Source of the DNA: an uncultured Bdellovibrionales bacterium
GTDB lineage: Bacteria; Bdellovibrionota; Bdellovibrionia; Bdellovibrionales; JAMPXM01
Direction of reading: 5' to 3'
Assembly: GCA_937927435.1 (NCBI GenBank)
Contig: CALBDW010000108.1
Span: forward strand, 1 to 31,645
Length of the DNA stretch: 31,645 nt
Shown here: piece after piece, positions 15,334 to 22,928 of the stretch
Numbering within the stretch: position 1 is the first letter of the stretch
Layout of the letters: each line of letters opens with the position of its first letter
The notes under the pieces: model-generated
Told to the model about the DNA's origin: nothing
Seen by the model: only the letters and a program-made list of their open reading frames with translations
Databases searched by the model: none
Program-made: the position numbers and the translations under genes

Positions 15334-16709
15334 GAGTTGTCCTTTGAGCGATAGACAGACGCGGCGGCGCCGCCGTCGTTGACGGCTTCAAGCCCGTAAG
15401 TCGCCTGCTTTTGATTTATTGCGGTCGGAGCGGCCGGTGTTTCGCCGCCATGGAGTTCGAGAAAGTTCAGATCCTTTCCGAAAGTTTCTTCCATCATGAC
15501 CAGCGCGAGAAAAGAGATACCGACACAGGTGAGGCCCACAATCAGCGCGGCTTGAGAGAGTGAAACATAATTTTTTAAGATCGAGAAAGCGATCGTCGCG
15601 ATCACGGCCGAACCACGCACGAGATTTGGAACCGTCGTCGCCACGGTGGCTCGTAAGTTTGTACCGAATTGCTCGGCGGCCACTGTAACAAGGACGGCCC
15701 AAAAGCCTGCAGAAACACCGAGGGTGAAGCAGAGAAGATAAACGACGTAGGGATGGATGCCGTGTACGGTGAGGTAAACGACCATGCTCGCAAACGACAA
15801 TCCGAGGCTGACAGCGATCGCTTTTTTCCGGCTGCTCAACATTTGGCTAAGGACGCCCGCCCAAAGGTCTCCCACTGAAAGACCGATCGTGCCGAGAAGA
15901 ACGGCGGGCCCCGCGTTCACTCCGCTTAGGCCGAGCGTGCTACTGAGTTCAGGAGAGAAGGTAAACAGCACGCCCGTGATGAAGTAAATTGGAGTGCCGA
16001 TTAGGACGCACCGGAGATAACGGGGAAGACGAGAGCTCGCGAAAAGCATTTTGAGATTACCCCGCGAAACGCCGTCGAGTGTCCGCGCTTGGGTTTGGAA
16101 CATGATCGACTCCATCATCTTGAAGCGTCCCGCGAGAAGCAAAAGCCCCATGACACCGCCGATAATGTAACTCGTCTGCCAACGGAAAAGTCCGCCGACC
16201 AAAACCGCGAACGCTGAACCGGAGAGTCCGACAGCGGCCACGATACTGGTTCCAATTCCGCGCAGCCGGGGCGGCAGGGATTCGGCTACAAGTGTGATCG
16301 CGGCTCCCAGTTCTCCCGCCAGCCCGATACTGGTGACGAAACGGCATATGATGTAGCTGTTGACGTCCCAGACAAAAGCATTCGCCAAGGTGCCGAGTGA
16401 GTAGAGGAGAATGGACCCGAAGAGGACCTTTAGACGTCCGAATTTGTCGGCGAGAACGCCCCAGAGGAATCCGCCGATGATCATTCCGACCATGCCCCAG
16501 TTGTAGATGGCGATCCCATGGGAAAAGATTTCGTCTTCGCTTGTGTAGCCGAGGGCGGAAAGGCTTTCAACGCGAACGGCGGCGTAAAGCGCGATATCAA
16601 ATAGATCGACGAAGTAACCGAGTGCCGCAACGATGACTGTCATGTTACAAGCGGCTTGGATGTTGGACCACGTCAAGGGCGCGCGTTCGTGAGCGGGACT
16701 AAATGCCAT
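15330..16709 (-). CDS. major facilitator superfamily transporter
   Basis: This 459-residue protein has about 12 hydrophobic segments. The MFS loop-2/3 motif GGFLWGVLADKFGRLK is clear. An acidic pair in the first helix (FVDLFD) and the later RLRGIGTS loop recall the sugar- and organic-acid-proton symporter branches. The C-terminal 50 residues are hydrophilic and cytoplasmic. GGGGG lies 6 bases before the ATG at 16709. It follows the metalloprotease gene by 50 bases and overlaps the small protein gene by 4. The substrate is not determinable from the sequence. Nothing links it firmly to the biosynthetic cluster 4 kb away. Confidence 0.88.
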   Translation of the reverse strand: MAFSPAHERAPLTWSNIQAACNMTVIVAALGYFVDLFDIALYAAVRVESLSALGYTSEDEIFSHGIAIYNWGMVGMIIGGFLWGVLADKFGRLKVLFGSILLYSLGTLANAFVWDVNSYIICRFVTSIGLAGELGAAITLVAESLPPRLRGIGTSIVAAVGLSGSAFAVLVGGLFRWQTSYIIGGVMGLLLLAGRFKMMESIMFQTQARTLDGVSRGNLKMLFASSRLPRYLRCVLIGTPIYFITGVLFTFSPELSSTLGLSGVNAGPAVLLGTIGLSVGDLWAGVLSQMLSSRKKAIAVSLGLSFASMVVYLTVHGIHPYVVYLLCFTLGVSAGFWAVLVTVAAEQFGTNLRATVATTVPNLVRGSAVIATIAFSILKNYVSLSQAALIVGLTCVGISFLALVMMEETFGKDLNFLELHGGETPAAPTAINQKQATYGLEAVNDGGAAASVYRSKDNS

Positions 16710-16734
16710 AGTTTCCCCCGGATAAGGCGTAGGA

Positions 16735-16763
16735 AAACTATATTTGTTGAATCCCTATTTCAA
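16735..16763 (-). promoter_or_regulatory. possible internal promoter before the MFS gene
   Basis: On the minus strand TTGAAA (16763-16758), a 17-base spacer and TAGTTT (16740-16735) lie in the AT-rich 50-base gap ahead of the transporter. The first hexamer overlaps the metalloprotease stop codon. TATAGT with a 15-base spacer is an alternative reading. Confidence 0.3.
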
Positions 16764-17341
16764 TAGTGAAAATGAGGCGGCGCCTGGGCGTTCCATTCGC
16801 TCAAAAGACTGTCTATCTCCTTCCGGTGTGCTTTGCAGAACTGGTTGCCTTTCCTATCCGTGTCTTCAACTTGATTCGAGAACCACATGACGCAACGGGG
16901 ATTCGGGCAGTGAGCGAGTCCCAAGACGTGTCCCAGTTCGTGAACGGCTTCGACTGAGGCTCTTTGTCTCAGAAGTTCGGAGGTCGCCGCCTCTTCCTCA
17001 TCGGCGCCGGGAAGGAGTCTTGCGATCGAAAAGACGGCGGTCCATGTTGCGGGAGAAGCCTCTCCGAAGACGAATGCGAGATCGGGTACGTAAAGATCCA
17101 CGTCGGCCACCCCTAAATGGATGTTCGAATCGCTGCGAAAGCGCTCTTGCATGAGTTCGAGGAAATCCGTCGAGAGATACTGGTCGCGAACTCGGTCATA
17201 GGCGTTAGGAGGGATCGGAAGACGGGTTCCGATCGATGCGTCTAGGCGGAAACGGTCTTTAAGAACCGGGATGAGAGTCATCAAGACTGAATCTGGAACG
17301 TTTCCGAATCCGTGAACGATGATTTCTGTACGGAACCTCAT
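16760..17341 (-). CDS. archaemetzincin-like zinc metalloprotease
   Basis: The 193-residue protein carries the extended zinc motif HELGHVLGLAHC (His134, His138, His144, catalytic Glu135) followed by Cys145, Cys150 and Met152. Cys169 and His172 come after that. The published archaemetzincin pattern is HExxHxxGx3Cx4CxMx17CxxC. Here the spacing to the last pair is 16 and the final Cys is His, so the structural zinc site would be Cys3-His. No signal peptide, so cytoplasmic. GGGAGGGAG precedes the ATG by about 6 bases. The gene sits 29 bases after the CBS-DUF2267 stop and 50 before the transporter, in a leftward run. The substrate is unknown. Confidence 0.85.
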   Translation of the reverse strand: MRFRTEIIVHGFGNVPDSVLMTLIPVLKDRFRLDASIGTRLPIPPNAYDRVRDQYLSTDFLELMQERFRSDSNIHLGVADVDLYVPDLAFVFGEASPATWTAVFSIARLLPGADEEEAATSELLRQRASVEAVHELGHVLGLAHCPNPRCVMWFSNQVEDTDRKGNQFCKAHRKEIDSLLSEWNAQAPPHFHY

Positions 17342-17370
17342 TTTCGTCTCCCTCCCTGGATTTTCCCGCT

Positions 17371-18348
17371 CTACTGGAGCTCGGGTGTCGGCGAGATTTC
17401 TTGACTACCCATCCGTTCTCGAGCATTCACGCCCGGCGAAAGCGGGGCGAGTAGAATGCGAATCTCGTCCGGGAATTGTTCGGTGACCATATCGAGTTGG
17501 AACGGATCGATCGACTCAGAGATCGCTTGCCAGAGATTTGCGATCATGTCGGCGGCCTCCTTCGGACTCACATCGAAGCTTGAGGTCACAGATTCGCGGA
17601 TGAGGTCCGGCGTGATAAAGAGATCGGGACCCGCCGGGAGATCGAGAAGCTGGTCTTGAAGGCGTTTGGGCAAAAGGTCGATCAATCGGCCGGCGACGGT
17701 GAAGTTCAGACGTCGGACGACGAGGGAGAGAACCGAGTTCAAAAGCGTTTCCGCGGCATCGTGGTTCAATCGGGTCTTTTCGGCGATCTTGTCGAGGAAA
17801 CGTCCATAAGCCGCCGTTTCATCCGGTTTCCCCAGGCCCGGTATTTTCAGAGTGCGGCGCTCGCGGCGGCGGATCTGTGACTTCGTGATGGCGGCCACGT
17901 CGTCGGCGGAAATCCTGTTGGATGCAAGAAGATCGTCGAGGGTAACAAGACCGACGCATTTTTCAACTTTATGCAGGCGCTTAATGATCGGGACGCGCCG
18001 GATTCCGTGCTTCTTCATAAGATCGATTACGTCGCTGACTTTCGCTGTTTCGTCGGCTTTGATGAGGCCTTTCGACATAAAGGTCGAAATCGGAGTTTCG
18101 AGCGACTGATTGATCGTTGCGAGTCCGCAGGCGACATCGCGGTCCGTGAGTATTCCGGTCATGTGGCCGTGTTCGTCGACGACGACCACACATCCGATGT
18201 TATTTTCACACATTGCGCGCGCCGCTTGGTAAACGGTCTGGTTCTCATGAAGAACGACGATTTTCCTGTGTACGAACGGGGCGATGCTGTCGCTGTCGTC
18301 CGCGCCCGTCGTTTGGGACGAACTTTCCTTGTCGGGACGGGTGACCAT
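17371..18348 (-). CDS. CBS-domain pair fused to a DUF2267 helical domain
   Basis: Residues about 20-150 hold two CBS motifs with the typical VVVVDEHGHMTGILTDRDVA and VGLVTLDDLL strands, which usually bind adenine nucleotides. Residues about 180-300 (GRFLDKIAEKTRLNHDAAET onward) match the DUF2267 helical domain, which includes many short D/L-rich helices. The frame extends to a GTG at 18483. The ATG at 18348 is chosen because GAGGAGG lies 7 bases upstream, giving 325 residues. A likely role is sensing energy state or stress. It heads the leftward operon with the archaemetzincin and transporter. No catalytic domain is visible. Confidence 0.82.
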   Translation of the reverse strand: MVTRPDKESSSQTTGADDSDSIAPFVHRKIVVLHENQTVYQAARAMCENNIGCVVVVDEHGHMTGILTDRDVACGLATINQSLETPISTFMSKGLIKADETAKVSDVIDLMKKHGIRRVPIIKRLHKVEKCVGLVTLDDLLASNRISADDVAAITKSQIRRRERRTLKIPGLGKPDETAAYGRFLDKIAEKTRLNHDAAETLLNSVLSLVVRRLNFTVAGRLIDLLPKRLQDQLLDLPAGPDLFITPDLIRESVTSSFDVSPKEAADMIANLWQAISESIDPFQLDMVTEQFPDEIRILLAPLSPGVNARERMGSQEISPTPELQ

Positions 18349-18604
18349 ACCGGTTCCTCCTCGCGTATCAGTTTCGGCTTCTTTAGGGGCATCATATTTT
18401 CCGCAAGGGCCGGATTCTTGATGAAGAGTTAGCGATCCGATGAAAGAAACTGGAGCGCGTGTATGTCTAGCAAATGTCAACACGATCCCTCGCCCGCATC
18501 ACGAACTGACGGGCGAATGAGCGCGCGATTTAACAGTCTTGTAACGAGATCGTGATTATTCTTGGTGGGTAGAGTCGTATTTTGGAGCCGTGGGAGTAAC
18601 GGAA

Positions 18605-18624
18605 GAAATTACGAAAGTAATTTC
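18605..18624 (+). promoter_or_regulatory. sodC leader hairpin 1 with GAAA loop
   Basis: GAAATTAC (18605-18612), loop GAAA, GTAATTTC (18617-18624) gives a perfect 8-pair stem closed by a GNRA-type tetraloop. Together with the adjacent UUCG hairpin it suggests a folded mRNA leader. Confidence 0.55.
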
Positions 18625-18640
18625 GGAAGTGAAACCACTG

Positions 18641-18682
18641 GAAAGGCATTGGGACTTCGGTTCCGATGCCTTTCGCATTTTT
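18641..18682 (+). terminator. sodC leader hairpin 2 with UUCG loop and T-run: possible attenuator
   Basis: GAAAGGCATTGGGAC (18641-18655), loop TTCG, GTTCCGATGCCTTTC (18660-18674) forms a 15-pair stem with two wobbles, closed by a C-UUCG-G tetraloop. Five T follow (18678-18682). It lies wholly upstream of the sodC ATG at 18699, so it looks like a transcription attenuator or a strong leader structure. Confidence 0.55.
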
Positions 18683-18698
18683 GGAGGACATTCGCCCT

Positions 18699-19241
18699 AT
18701 GCGCTTCATGTTTGCGTTTTCCGGTCTTGTTTTGATGGGAGGACTCGCTTTCGCTGCCGCCAAAACGGGAAAGGCGGCGAGAGTCGAACTGCAGCCCGCG
18801 AACGGTTCCAATGTCCGGGGTGAGGTGACGTTCCTCGAAACGGACAAGGGGACGAAAGTCATTTTCAATATCAGCGGGCTTGCTCCCAAATCGGTTCACG
18901 GCGTTCACGTGCACGAAAAAGGACGTTGCGAAAAGCCCAATTTCGAATCGGCGGGCGGTCATTTCAACCCGACTGGATCCATGCACGGAAGCGAAGCGAG
19001 CGAACATCGCCACGTCGGTGATTTCGGAAACATCGTCGCCGACAAGGACGGTGTCGCACGAAAGGAAATTTTGGTTCCCAACCTCAAACTGCAAGGCGAG
19101 ACATCGATCGTCGGGCGGGCGCTCATTGTTCACGCGCAGGCCGACGATTTATTCAGCCAGCCCACGGGTGATTCGGGCGACCGAATCGCTTGCGGCGTGA
19201 TCGAAGCTGCGCCCACCGCTCCGAGAGAACTTCAACGATAA
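18699..19241 (+). CDS. sodC: Cu/Zn superoxide dismutase, exported
   Basis: It converts superoxide to hydrogen peroxide and oxygen in the periplasm or at the surface. All landmarks are present: metal-binding GVHVHEKGRC, the zinc loop AGGHFNP...MHG, HRHVGDFGN, and the C-terminal SGDRIACGVI. The two Cys of GRC and IACG can form the family disulfide. The signal peptide is MRFMFAFSGLVLMGGLAFA. The ATG at 18699 lies 11 bases after GGAGG (18683-18687). The frame also opens at 18666, but that ATG is inside the leader hairpin and lacks a ribosome site. The protein is 180 residues. The gene ends 3 bases from the convergent SDR gene. Confidence 0.93.
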   Translation: MRFMFAFSGLVLMGGLAFAAAKTGKAARVELQPANGSNVRGEVTFLETDKGTKVIFNISGLAPKSVHGVHVHEKGRCEKPNFESAGGHFNPTGSMHGSEASEHRHVGDFGNIVADKDGVARKEILVPNLKLQGETSIVGRALIVHAQADDLFSQPTGDSGDRIACGVIEAAPTAPRELQR

Positions 19242-19244
19242 GCA

Positions 19245-20135
19245 TCAGTGCGCCGGGAAACCGCCCATGACGGGAAGGATGATCCCCGTGATGTAGCTGG
19301 CGTCGGATTCCGACGCGAGGAAGACGAACGATGGCGCGACTTCTTCCGGTTGAGCGGGCCGGTGAAGTGTTTGTTTGCTTCCGAACTCAGAGACCTCTTC
19401 GGGCGTCCGACCTTCGTCGGCGATATTGAGCGGTGTCCAGACGGGCCCTGGAGCCACGGCGTTCACGCGGATTCCGCGGTCCGCGAGACTTTGCGCGAGC
19501 GATACCGTGAACGTGTTCATGGCGCCTTTGGTGGATGCGTAATCCGGCAGCGTCGGAGGGCCGTAAAACGCGGTTTCTGAACTTGTGGCGATAATGCTGG
19601 AGCCGGGTTTCAAATACGGAAGCGCGGCCTTCACGAGATAAAAGTACGCGTAGATGTTGGTCTTAAAGGTTCGATCCCATTCTTCGTACGTAATATCGAG
19701 AATCGACTTCTTGTGATTCTGATAGGCGGCGTTGCTGATCAGGATGTCGAGCTTCCCGAATTTCTTCACCGTTTCTTCGACGGCGGAAACACAAAACTCT
19801 GGATCAGTGAGGTCGCCTTTGAGAAGAAGGCAGGATCTTCCTTCTTCTTCGACCGCTTCGGCTGTTTCCCGCGCGTCGGATTCCTCTTCCGGAAGATATG
19901 TGATGGCGACGTTCGCGCCCTCCCGGGCGTAGAGGACGGCGACGGCGCGTCCGATCCCGGAGTCGCCACCGGTGATAAGGGCTACCTTATCTTTCAGTTT
20001 CCCTGCCGCCTTGTAGTCGGACGCTTTGTATTGGGGTTTCGGTCTGATTTTCGATTCGAGACCCGGCTTTTTCTGCCGTTGAGGGGGAAAAGGGGGCATC
20101 GGCTTTTCCGTTCGTGAGCGGGTAGTGGTGGCCAT
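19245..20135 (-). CDS. short-chain dehydrogenase/reductase, YghA/YdaD-like
   Basis: This NAD(P)-dependent oxidoreductase has 296 residues, with a proline- and lysine-rich 45-residue N-terminal extension typical of the general-stress SDR group. It has the Rossmann motif TGGDSGIGRAVA, the ISNAAY motif, and the catalytic Ser, Tyr and Lys in ATSSETAFYGPPTLPDYASTK. YITGIILPVMGG closes the fold. AAAGGAG lies 8 bases before the ATG. In Bacillus and enterobacteria close relatives belong to general stress regulons. The setting here, beside sodC and a CBS protein, agrees with that. The physiological substrate is not known. Confidence 0.88.
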   Translation of the reverse strand: MATTTRSRTEKPMPPFPPQRQKKPGLESKIRPKPQYKASDYKAAGKLKDKVALITGGDSGIGRAVAVLYAREGANVAITYLPEEESDARETAEAVEEEGRSCLLLKGDLTDPEFCVSAVEETVKKFGKLDILISNAAYQNHKKSILDITYEEWDRTFKTNIYAYFYLVKAALPYLKPGSSIIATSSETAFYGPPTLPDYASTKGAMNTFTVSLAQSLADRGIRVNAVAPGPVWTPLNIADEGRTPEEVSEFGSKQTLHRPAQPEEVAPSFVFLASESDASYITGIILPVMGGFPAH

Positions 20136-20323
20136 AACGGCAGCTCCTTTCGCCTTCGAATGTAATCAGCGTACGGCTTACACGCTTCCCCGAAATGTGA
20201 ACTTTGGTTTGAGTTTTAAAAGGCGCTATCGCGTTGGCGCGAACGGCACTGAAATTTTACCTGAAAGCGATTCTTCATCTGGGATAACAGGCGATCCTTA
20301 AAGACTTCGATGGGAGGATGATT

Positions 20324-20779
20324 ATGTACGTACGAGACTGCATGACGAAGACTGTGGATGTCGCAAACCCCGATATGACCATTTGCGAAGTCGCGAAGAA
20401 AATGAAAGAGGGCGATTATGGATTTTTACCGGTCGGCGAAAACGACCGTCTGGTCGGGGTGATCACCGACCGCGATATCGCCGTACGAGCGGTCGCCGAG
20501 AATAAAGATCCGAAGACCACGAAGGTTCGCGACGTGATGACGAAAAACGTGTTTTATTGCTTCGACGATCAGGATACCACCGAAGTGGCGAAGAATATGG
20601 GCGATAAGCAAGTCCGGAGGATGCCGGTCGTGAACCGCGATAAACGCTTAGTCGGAATTGTTTCGATCGGCGATTTGGCGCTCAAAAAAGAAAGTGTTCA
20701 AGAGGCGGCTTATGCTCTTAGCCACATCTGCGAACACACGCACCGCGAAGCGGGTCATCAACCGCAAATGCACGCTTAA
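20324..20779 (+). CDS. two-CBS-domain protein
   Basis: The 151 residues are filled by two CBS motifs: DYGFLPVGENDRLVGVITDR (first half) and VRRMPVVNRDKRLVGIVSIG (second half). A short His-rich tail follows (CEHTHREAGHQPQMH). The ATG at 20324 is preferred over the one at 20318 because GGGAGG (20312-20317) then lies 6 bases upstream and not directly adjacent. Proteins of this type usually bind AMP, ATP or related ligands and are common in stress operons. The His-rich tail could bind metal, which is speculation. No partner domain is present. The gap downstream lacks a classical terminator. Confidence 0.87.
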   Translation: MYVRDCMTKTVDVANPDMTICEVAKKMKEGDYGFLPVGENDRLVGVITDRDIAVRAVAENKDPKTTKVRDVMTKNVFYCFDDQDTTEVAKNMGDKQVRRMPVVNRDKRLVGIVSIGDLALKKESVQEAAYALSHICEHTHREAGHQPQMHA

Positions 20780-20844
20780 GAGCGCTTTTCCCAAAGGGCC
20801 CGAACGCTCGCGAGTTTGCGCGGAATCGGGCTCCGGATGAGACA

Positions 20845-20873
20845 TTCGGACTCGATTTAAATAAGTTTATAAA
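20845..20873 (+). promoter_or_regulatory. candidate promoter for the secreted-protein gene
   Basis: TTCGGA (20845-20850), a 17-base spacer and TATAAA (20868-20873) lie in a distinctly AT-rich patch about 80 bases before the ATG at 20954. Confidence 0.4.
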
Positions 20874-20897
20874 GTGAGCGTTCACGGCAGATTGTGG

Positions 20898-20927
20898 GAC
20901 CGGCACCGGAGTGTTATTTTGCCGGTC
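20898..20927 (+). repeat. leader inverted repeat before the secreted-protein gene
   Basis: GACCGGC (20898-20904) and GCCGGTC (20921-20927) pair perfectly around a 16-base loop. The element falls between the candidate promoter and the ribosome site, so it would be in the 5' untranslated mRNA. Confidence 0.35.
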
Positions 20928-20953
20928 GCAACCCGTTTTATTTAGGGGGTCAT

Positions 20954-21559
20954 ATGAAGTCTGTCGTTTCCATTTTTATGCTCATCGTATTTATGGCGAC
21001 GTTCGAAGCCGGAGCGGTGGAGATGTACCGCGAGCCGCGTCCGGTTGTGCCGAGTCTGCTGAATTGGCAAGAAGCTTGGAAAAAAGGATCTAAAACGAAC
21101 GAGACTCTTTTCAGAGGCGTTTGGAAGCTTATCGGGCGTGCTTCTTCGGAACGTTGCTCGTTCTTGGGGAGCGATGCCTTTGACGTGCGGGGCTTAAGAA
21201 CCCTCGAGTACGGTATGCCGATGCTCGAGTTCAACGATATTCAGGTCCCTGGATTCGCGCGGGAAACTTTCGTTGTCAAACTGCAACACTTCGGTGGGCG
21301 TCAAGAGGACCAAGGGCCTTATGAGGTTCTCACGACGGAGCCTCAGTTCTCCTTTTGGGGATACGACCGGAACGGAAAAATCAGTAAGAATGAATATTTT
21401 GAGTACTCTTGCCGTCTCAGTGACTCCAACGCCGATTGGATGATCTGTCTTGTGACCATGAAGGCGAAGTATCCGTCGAGACTGGACGAGGCTTCGCGTG
21501 CGTGTGCGGACGATAAGCCTGGGCTTGTTTACGTCTTCACCAAGACAGGTCTCGAGTAA
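20954..21559 (+). CDS. secreted protein of unknown function
   Basis: The ATG at 20954 follows GGGGG by 4 bases and opens a signal peptide (MKSVVSIFMLIVFMATFEAGA), giving 201 residues. The frame reaches back to 20894, but that stretch is not signal-like. The mature part is soluble-looking with four Cys, which could form disulfides in the periplasm. A segment GYDRNGKISKNE resembles an EF-hand loop but lacks the first Asp. I recognise no family. It is followed by a terminator and a convergent GST gene. Confidence 0.65.
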   Translation: MKSVVSIFMLIVFMATFEAGAVEMYREPRPVVPSLLNWQEAWKKGSKTNETLFRGVWKLIGRASSERCSFLGSDAFDVRGLRTLEYGMPMLEFNDIQVPGFARETFVVKLQHFGGRQEDQGPYEVLTTEPQFSFWGYDRNGKISKNEYFEYSCRLSDSNADWMICLVTMKAKYPSRLDEASRACADDKPGLVYVFTKTGLE

Positions 21560-21569
21560 AAAGAAAACG

Positions 21570-21605
21570 GGCCCCTAAGCCCCAGATTCTTCCGACTTAG
21601 GGGCC
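21570..21605. terminator. bidirectional intrinsic terminator
   Basis: GGCCCCTAAG (21570-21579) pairs with CTTAGGGGCC (21596-21605) around a 16-base loop. A T-rich stretch follows on the plus strand (ACCTTATTTT), and CGTTTTCTTTTT follows on the minus strand. It lies between convergent genes ending at 21559 and 21614. Confidence 0.8.
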
Positions 21606-21613
21606 ACCTTATT

Positions 21614-22225
21614 TTAAGAAATCTTGATCTCGTAAGCGCGTTTCACGGCTGGACGTTCCTGCATATTGTGGAACCACGTCTTCAAGGCCGGGAAATCGTC
21701 GAGATTCTGTTGTTGCATCTCGTACGGAACGATCCACGGGTAGATCGCCATGTCCGCAATCGAGTACTCGCCGGCGACGTAGTTCTGCGTCGCCTCAAGC
21801 TGCTTGTTCAGAACTCCGTAAAGGCGAGTCGTCTCTTTCACGTAGCGATCGATCGCGTACGGGATCTTTTCCGGCGCATAACGCGTGAAGTGGTGGTTTT
21901 GACCCGCCATCGGGCCAAGCCCGCCCACTTGCCAGAAAAGCCACTGTGCGACCTGCGCGCGGGCGTCTGTTTCACGTGGCAAGAACTTGCCGGTTTTTTC
22001 TCCCAGGTACCACAGGATGGCGCCCGATTCGAAGATCGAGAGCCCGTTATCGTGATCCACGATCGCCGGAATCTTGTTATTGGGCGAGATCTTCAAAAAT
22101 TCAGGCTTAAACTGCTCACCTTTGGAGATATCGACCGGATGGATCTTGTACTGAAGACCCGCTTCTTCAAGAAAAATGGTGATTTTGTGTCCGTTTGGTG
22201 TTGGCCAATAATATAAATCAATCAT
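21614..22225 (-). CDS. glutathione S-transferase-like protein, YfcG type
   Basis: This 203-residue GST has an N-terminal thioredoxin-fold domain with YWPTPNGHKITIFLEE, NNKIPAIVDHD (the cis-Pro region) and FESGAILWYL (glutathione contacts). An all-helical domain follows with YSIADMAIYPWI. The Thr9-Pro-Asn11 start resembles E. coli YfcG/YghU, which have disulfide-reductase activity and little classic transferase activity. There is no ribosome site before the ATG, and a -10-like hexamer ends 6 bases upstream, so the mRNA could be leaderless. It sits with other redox genes (sodC, DsbA-like). Confidence 0.87.
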   Translation of the reverse strand: MIDLYYWPTPNGHKITIFLEEAGLQYKIHPVDISKGEQFKPEFLKISPNNKIPAIVDHDNGLSIFESGAILWYLGEKTGKFLPRETDARAQVAQWLFWQVGGLGPMAGQNHHFTRYAPEKIPYAIDRYVKETTRLYGVLNKQLEATQNYVAGEYSIADMAIYPWIVPYEMQQQNLDDFPALKTWFHNMQERPAVKRAYEIKIS

Positions 22226-22231
22226 GACTTT

Positions 22232-22260
22232 ATCTTAGCGGAAGGTGGAAACAGGGTCAT
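22232..22260 (-). promoter_or_regulatory. candidate promoter giving a leaderless GST mRNA
   Basis: On the minus strand ATGACC (22260-22255), a 17-base spacer and TAAGAT (22237-22232) would start transcription about at the A of the GST ATG at 22225. Confidence 0.35.
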
Positions 22261-22385
22261 GTTCTTTTATCGGGGCGGATAAGCCGATCGCGGCGGGAGT
22301 TTTGTGCGTCGCCGAAGCCTTTGGTTCTGATAAAGGGCGTTTGCGTGAGAGAGTGGCCATGCTGAATAGGTGCTAATGTGAAGAC

Positions 22386-22928
22386 ATGCGGCCCAGCCTG
22401 GATAAGTCGAGAAGGCTCTTTGGCACGGACTCCGGAACGATCGTAGTCGTTGAGTACGGCGATTTCCAGTGCCCGGGTTGCGCGAGCGCTTATGGGCGTC
22501 TTATGGAGTTCGCTGCCCGTCATGCAGATCAAGTGCAATTTTACTTTAAGCACATGCCCATGGATTATCACGAAAAGGCCTATCCCTCGGCACTGTTCTT
22601 CGAAGCACTTCGAATGCAGGATCCGAAGAAAGCCCTCGCGTTCCTTCAGAATGTCTACGCTCATCAGGAACGACTCCGCGACGATAAATTCCTTCTTGAG
22701 GCGGTGCGGACTGTTGGAGCTGATACAGCCAAGGTGAAGGCGGACATCATGTCCGGTCAGGTTGACCGGATCATTGAAGACGATATGGCCGAGTTTGGGC
22801 AGTTGGGGTTTTCAGGAACACCGAGTTTCATTGTCAATGAGGCAATAATTCTCGGAGTTCCGAGTCTTGAAGAACTCGAACGAGCTATTCAGAGCGATCG
22901 CCCTCGAACGAGAGAGAAAGAGCTTTGA
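22386..22928 (+). CDS. DsbA-like thioredoxin-fold oxidoreductase
   Basis: The 180-residue protein has the redox motif C29-P-G-C32 in YGDFQCPGCASAYG, followed by a helical insertion and the cis-proline loop SGTPSFIVN, the arrangement of DsbA/DSBA-like thioredoxins. No signal peptide is seen at the ATG used, so it would be cytoplasmic unless the true start is elsewhere. A weak GAAGAC precedes the ATG. Its 3' end overlaps the convergent pseudouridine synthase gene by 44 bases. Substrate and partner are unknown. Related stand-alone proteins act in disulfide exchange or as fused domains of NhaA-type antiporters. Confidence 0.82.
   Translation: MRPSLDKSRRLFGTDSGTIVVVEYGDFQCPGCASAYGRLMEFAARHADQVQFYFKHMPMDYHEKAYPSALFFEALRMQDPKKALAFLQNVYAHQERLRDDKFLLEAVRTVGADTAKVKADIMSGQVDRIIEDDMAEFGQLGFSGTPSFIVNEAIILGVPSLEELERAIQSDRPRTREKEL

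Larger units (their letters stand above)
18349..18698. other. 350-base divergent gap with structured sodC leader
   Basis: The half near sodC holds two tandem hairpins (18605-18624 and 18641-18674). The half near the CBS gene has a minus-strand TTGACA (18480-18475) but no matching -10 at proper distance. No other gene is supported here. Confidence 0.5.

Noticed and set aside
18641..18682. sodC leader hairpin as the terminator of an upstream gene
   Set aside because: No rightward gene ends before it. The neighbouring gene runs away to the left, so the hairpin must lie in a leader or be non-transcribed.
21345..21400. EF-hand in the secreted protein at 20954-21559
   Set aside because: GYDRNGKISKNE lacks the first loop Asp and there is no second hand. 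Mentioned only as a resemblance.
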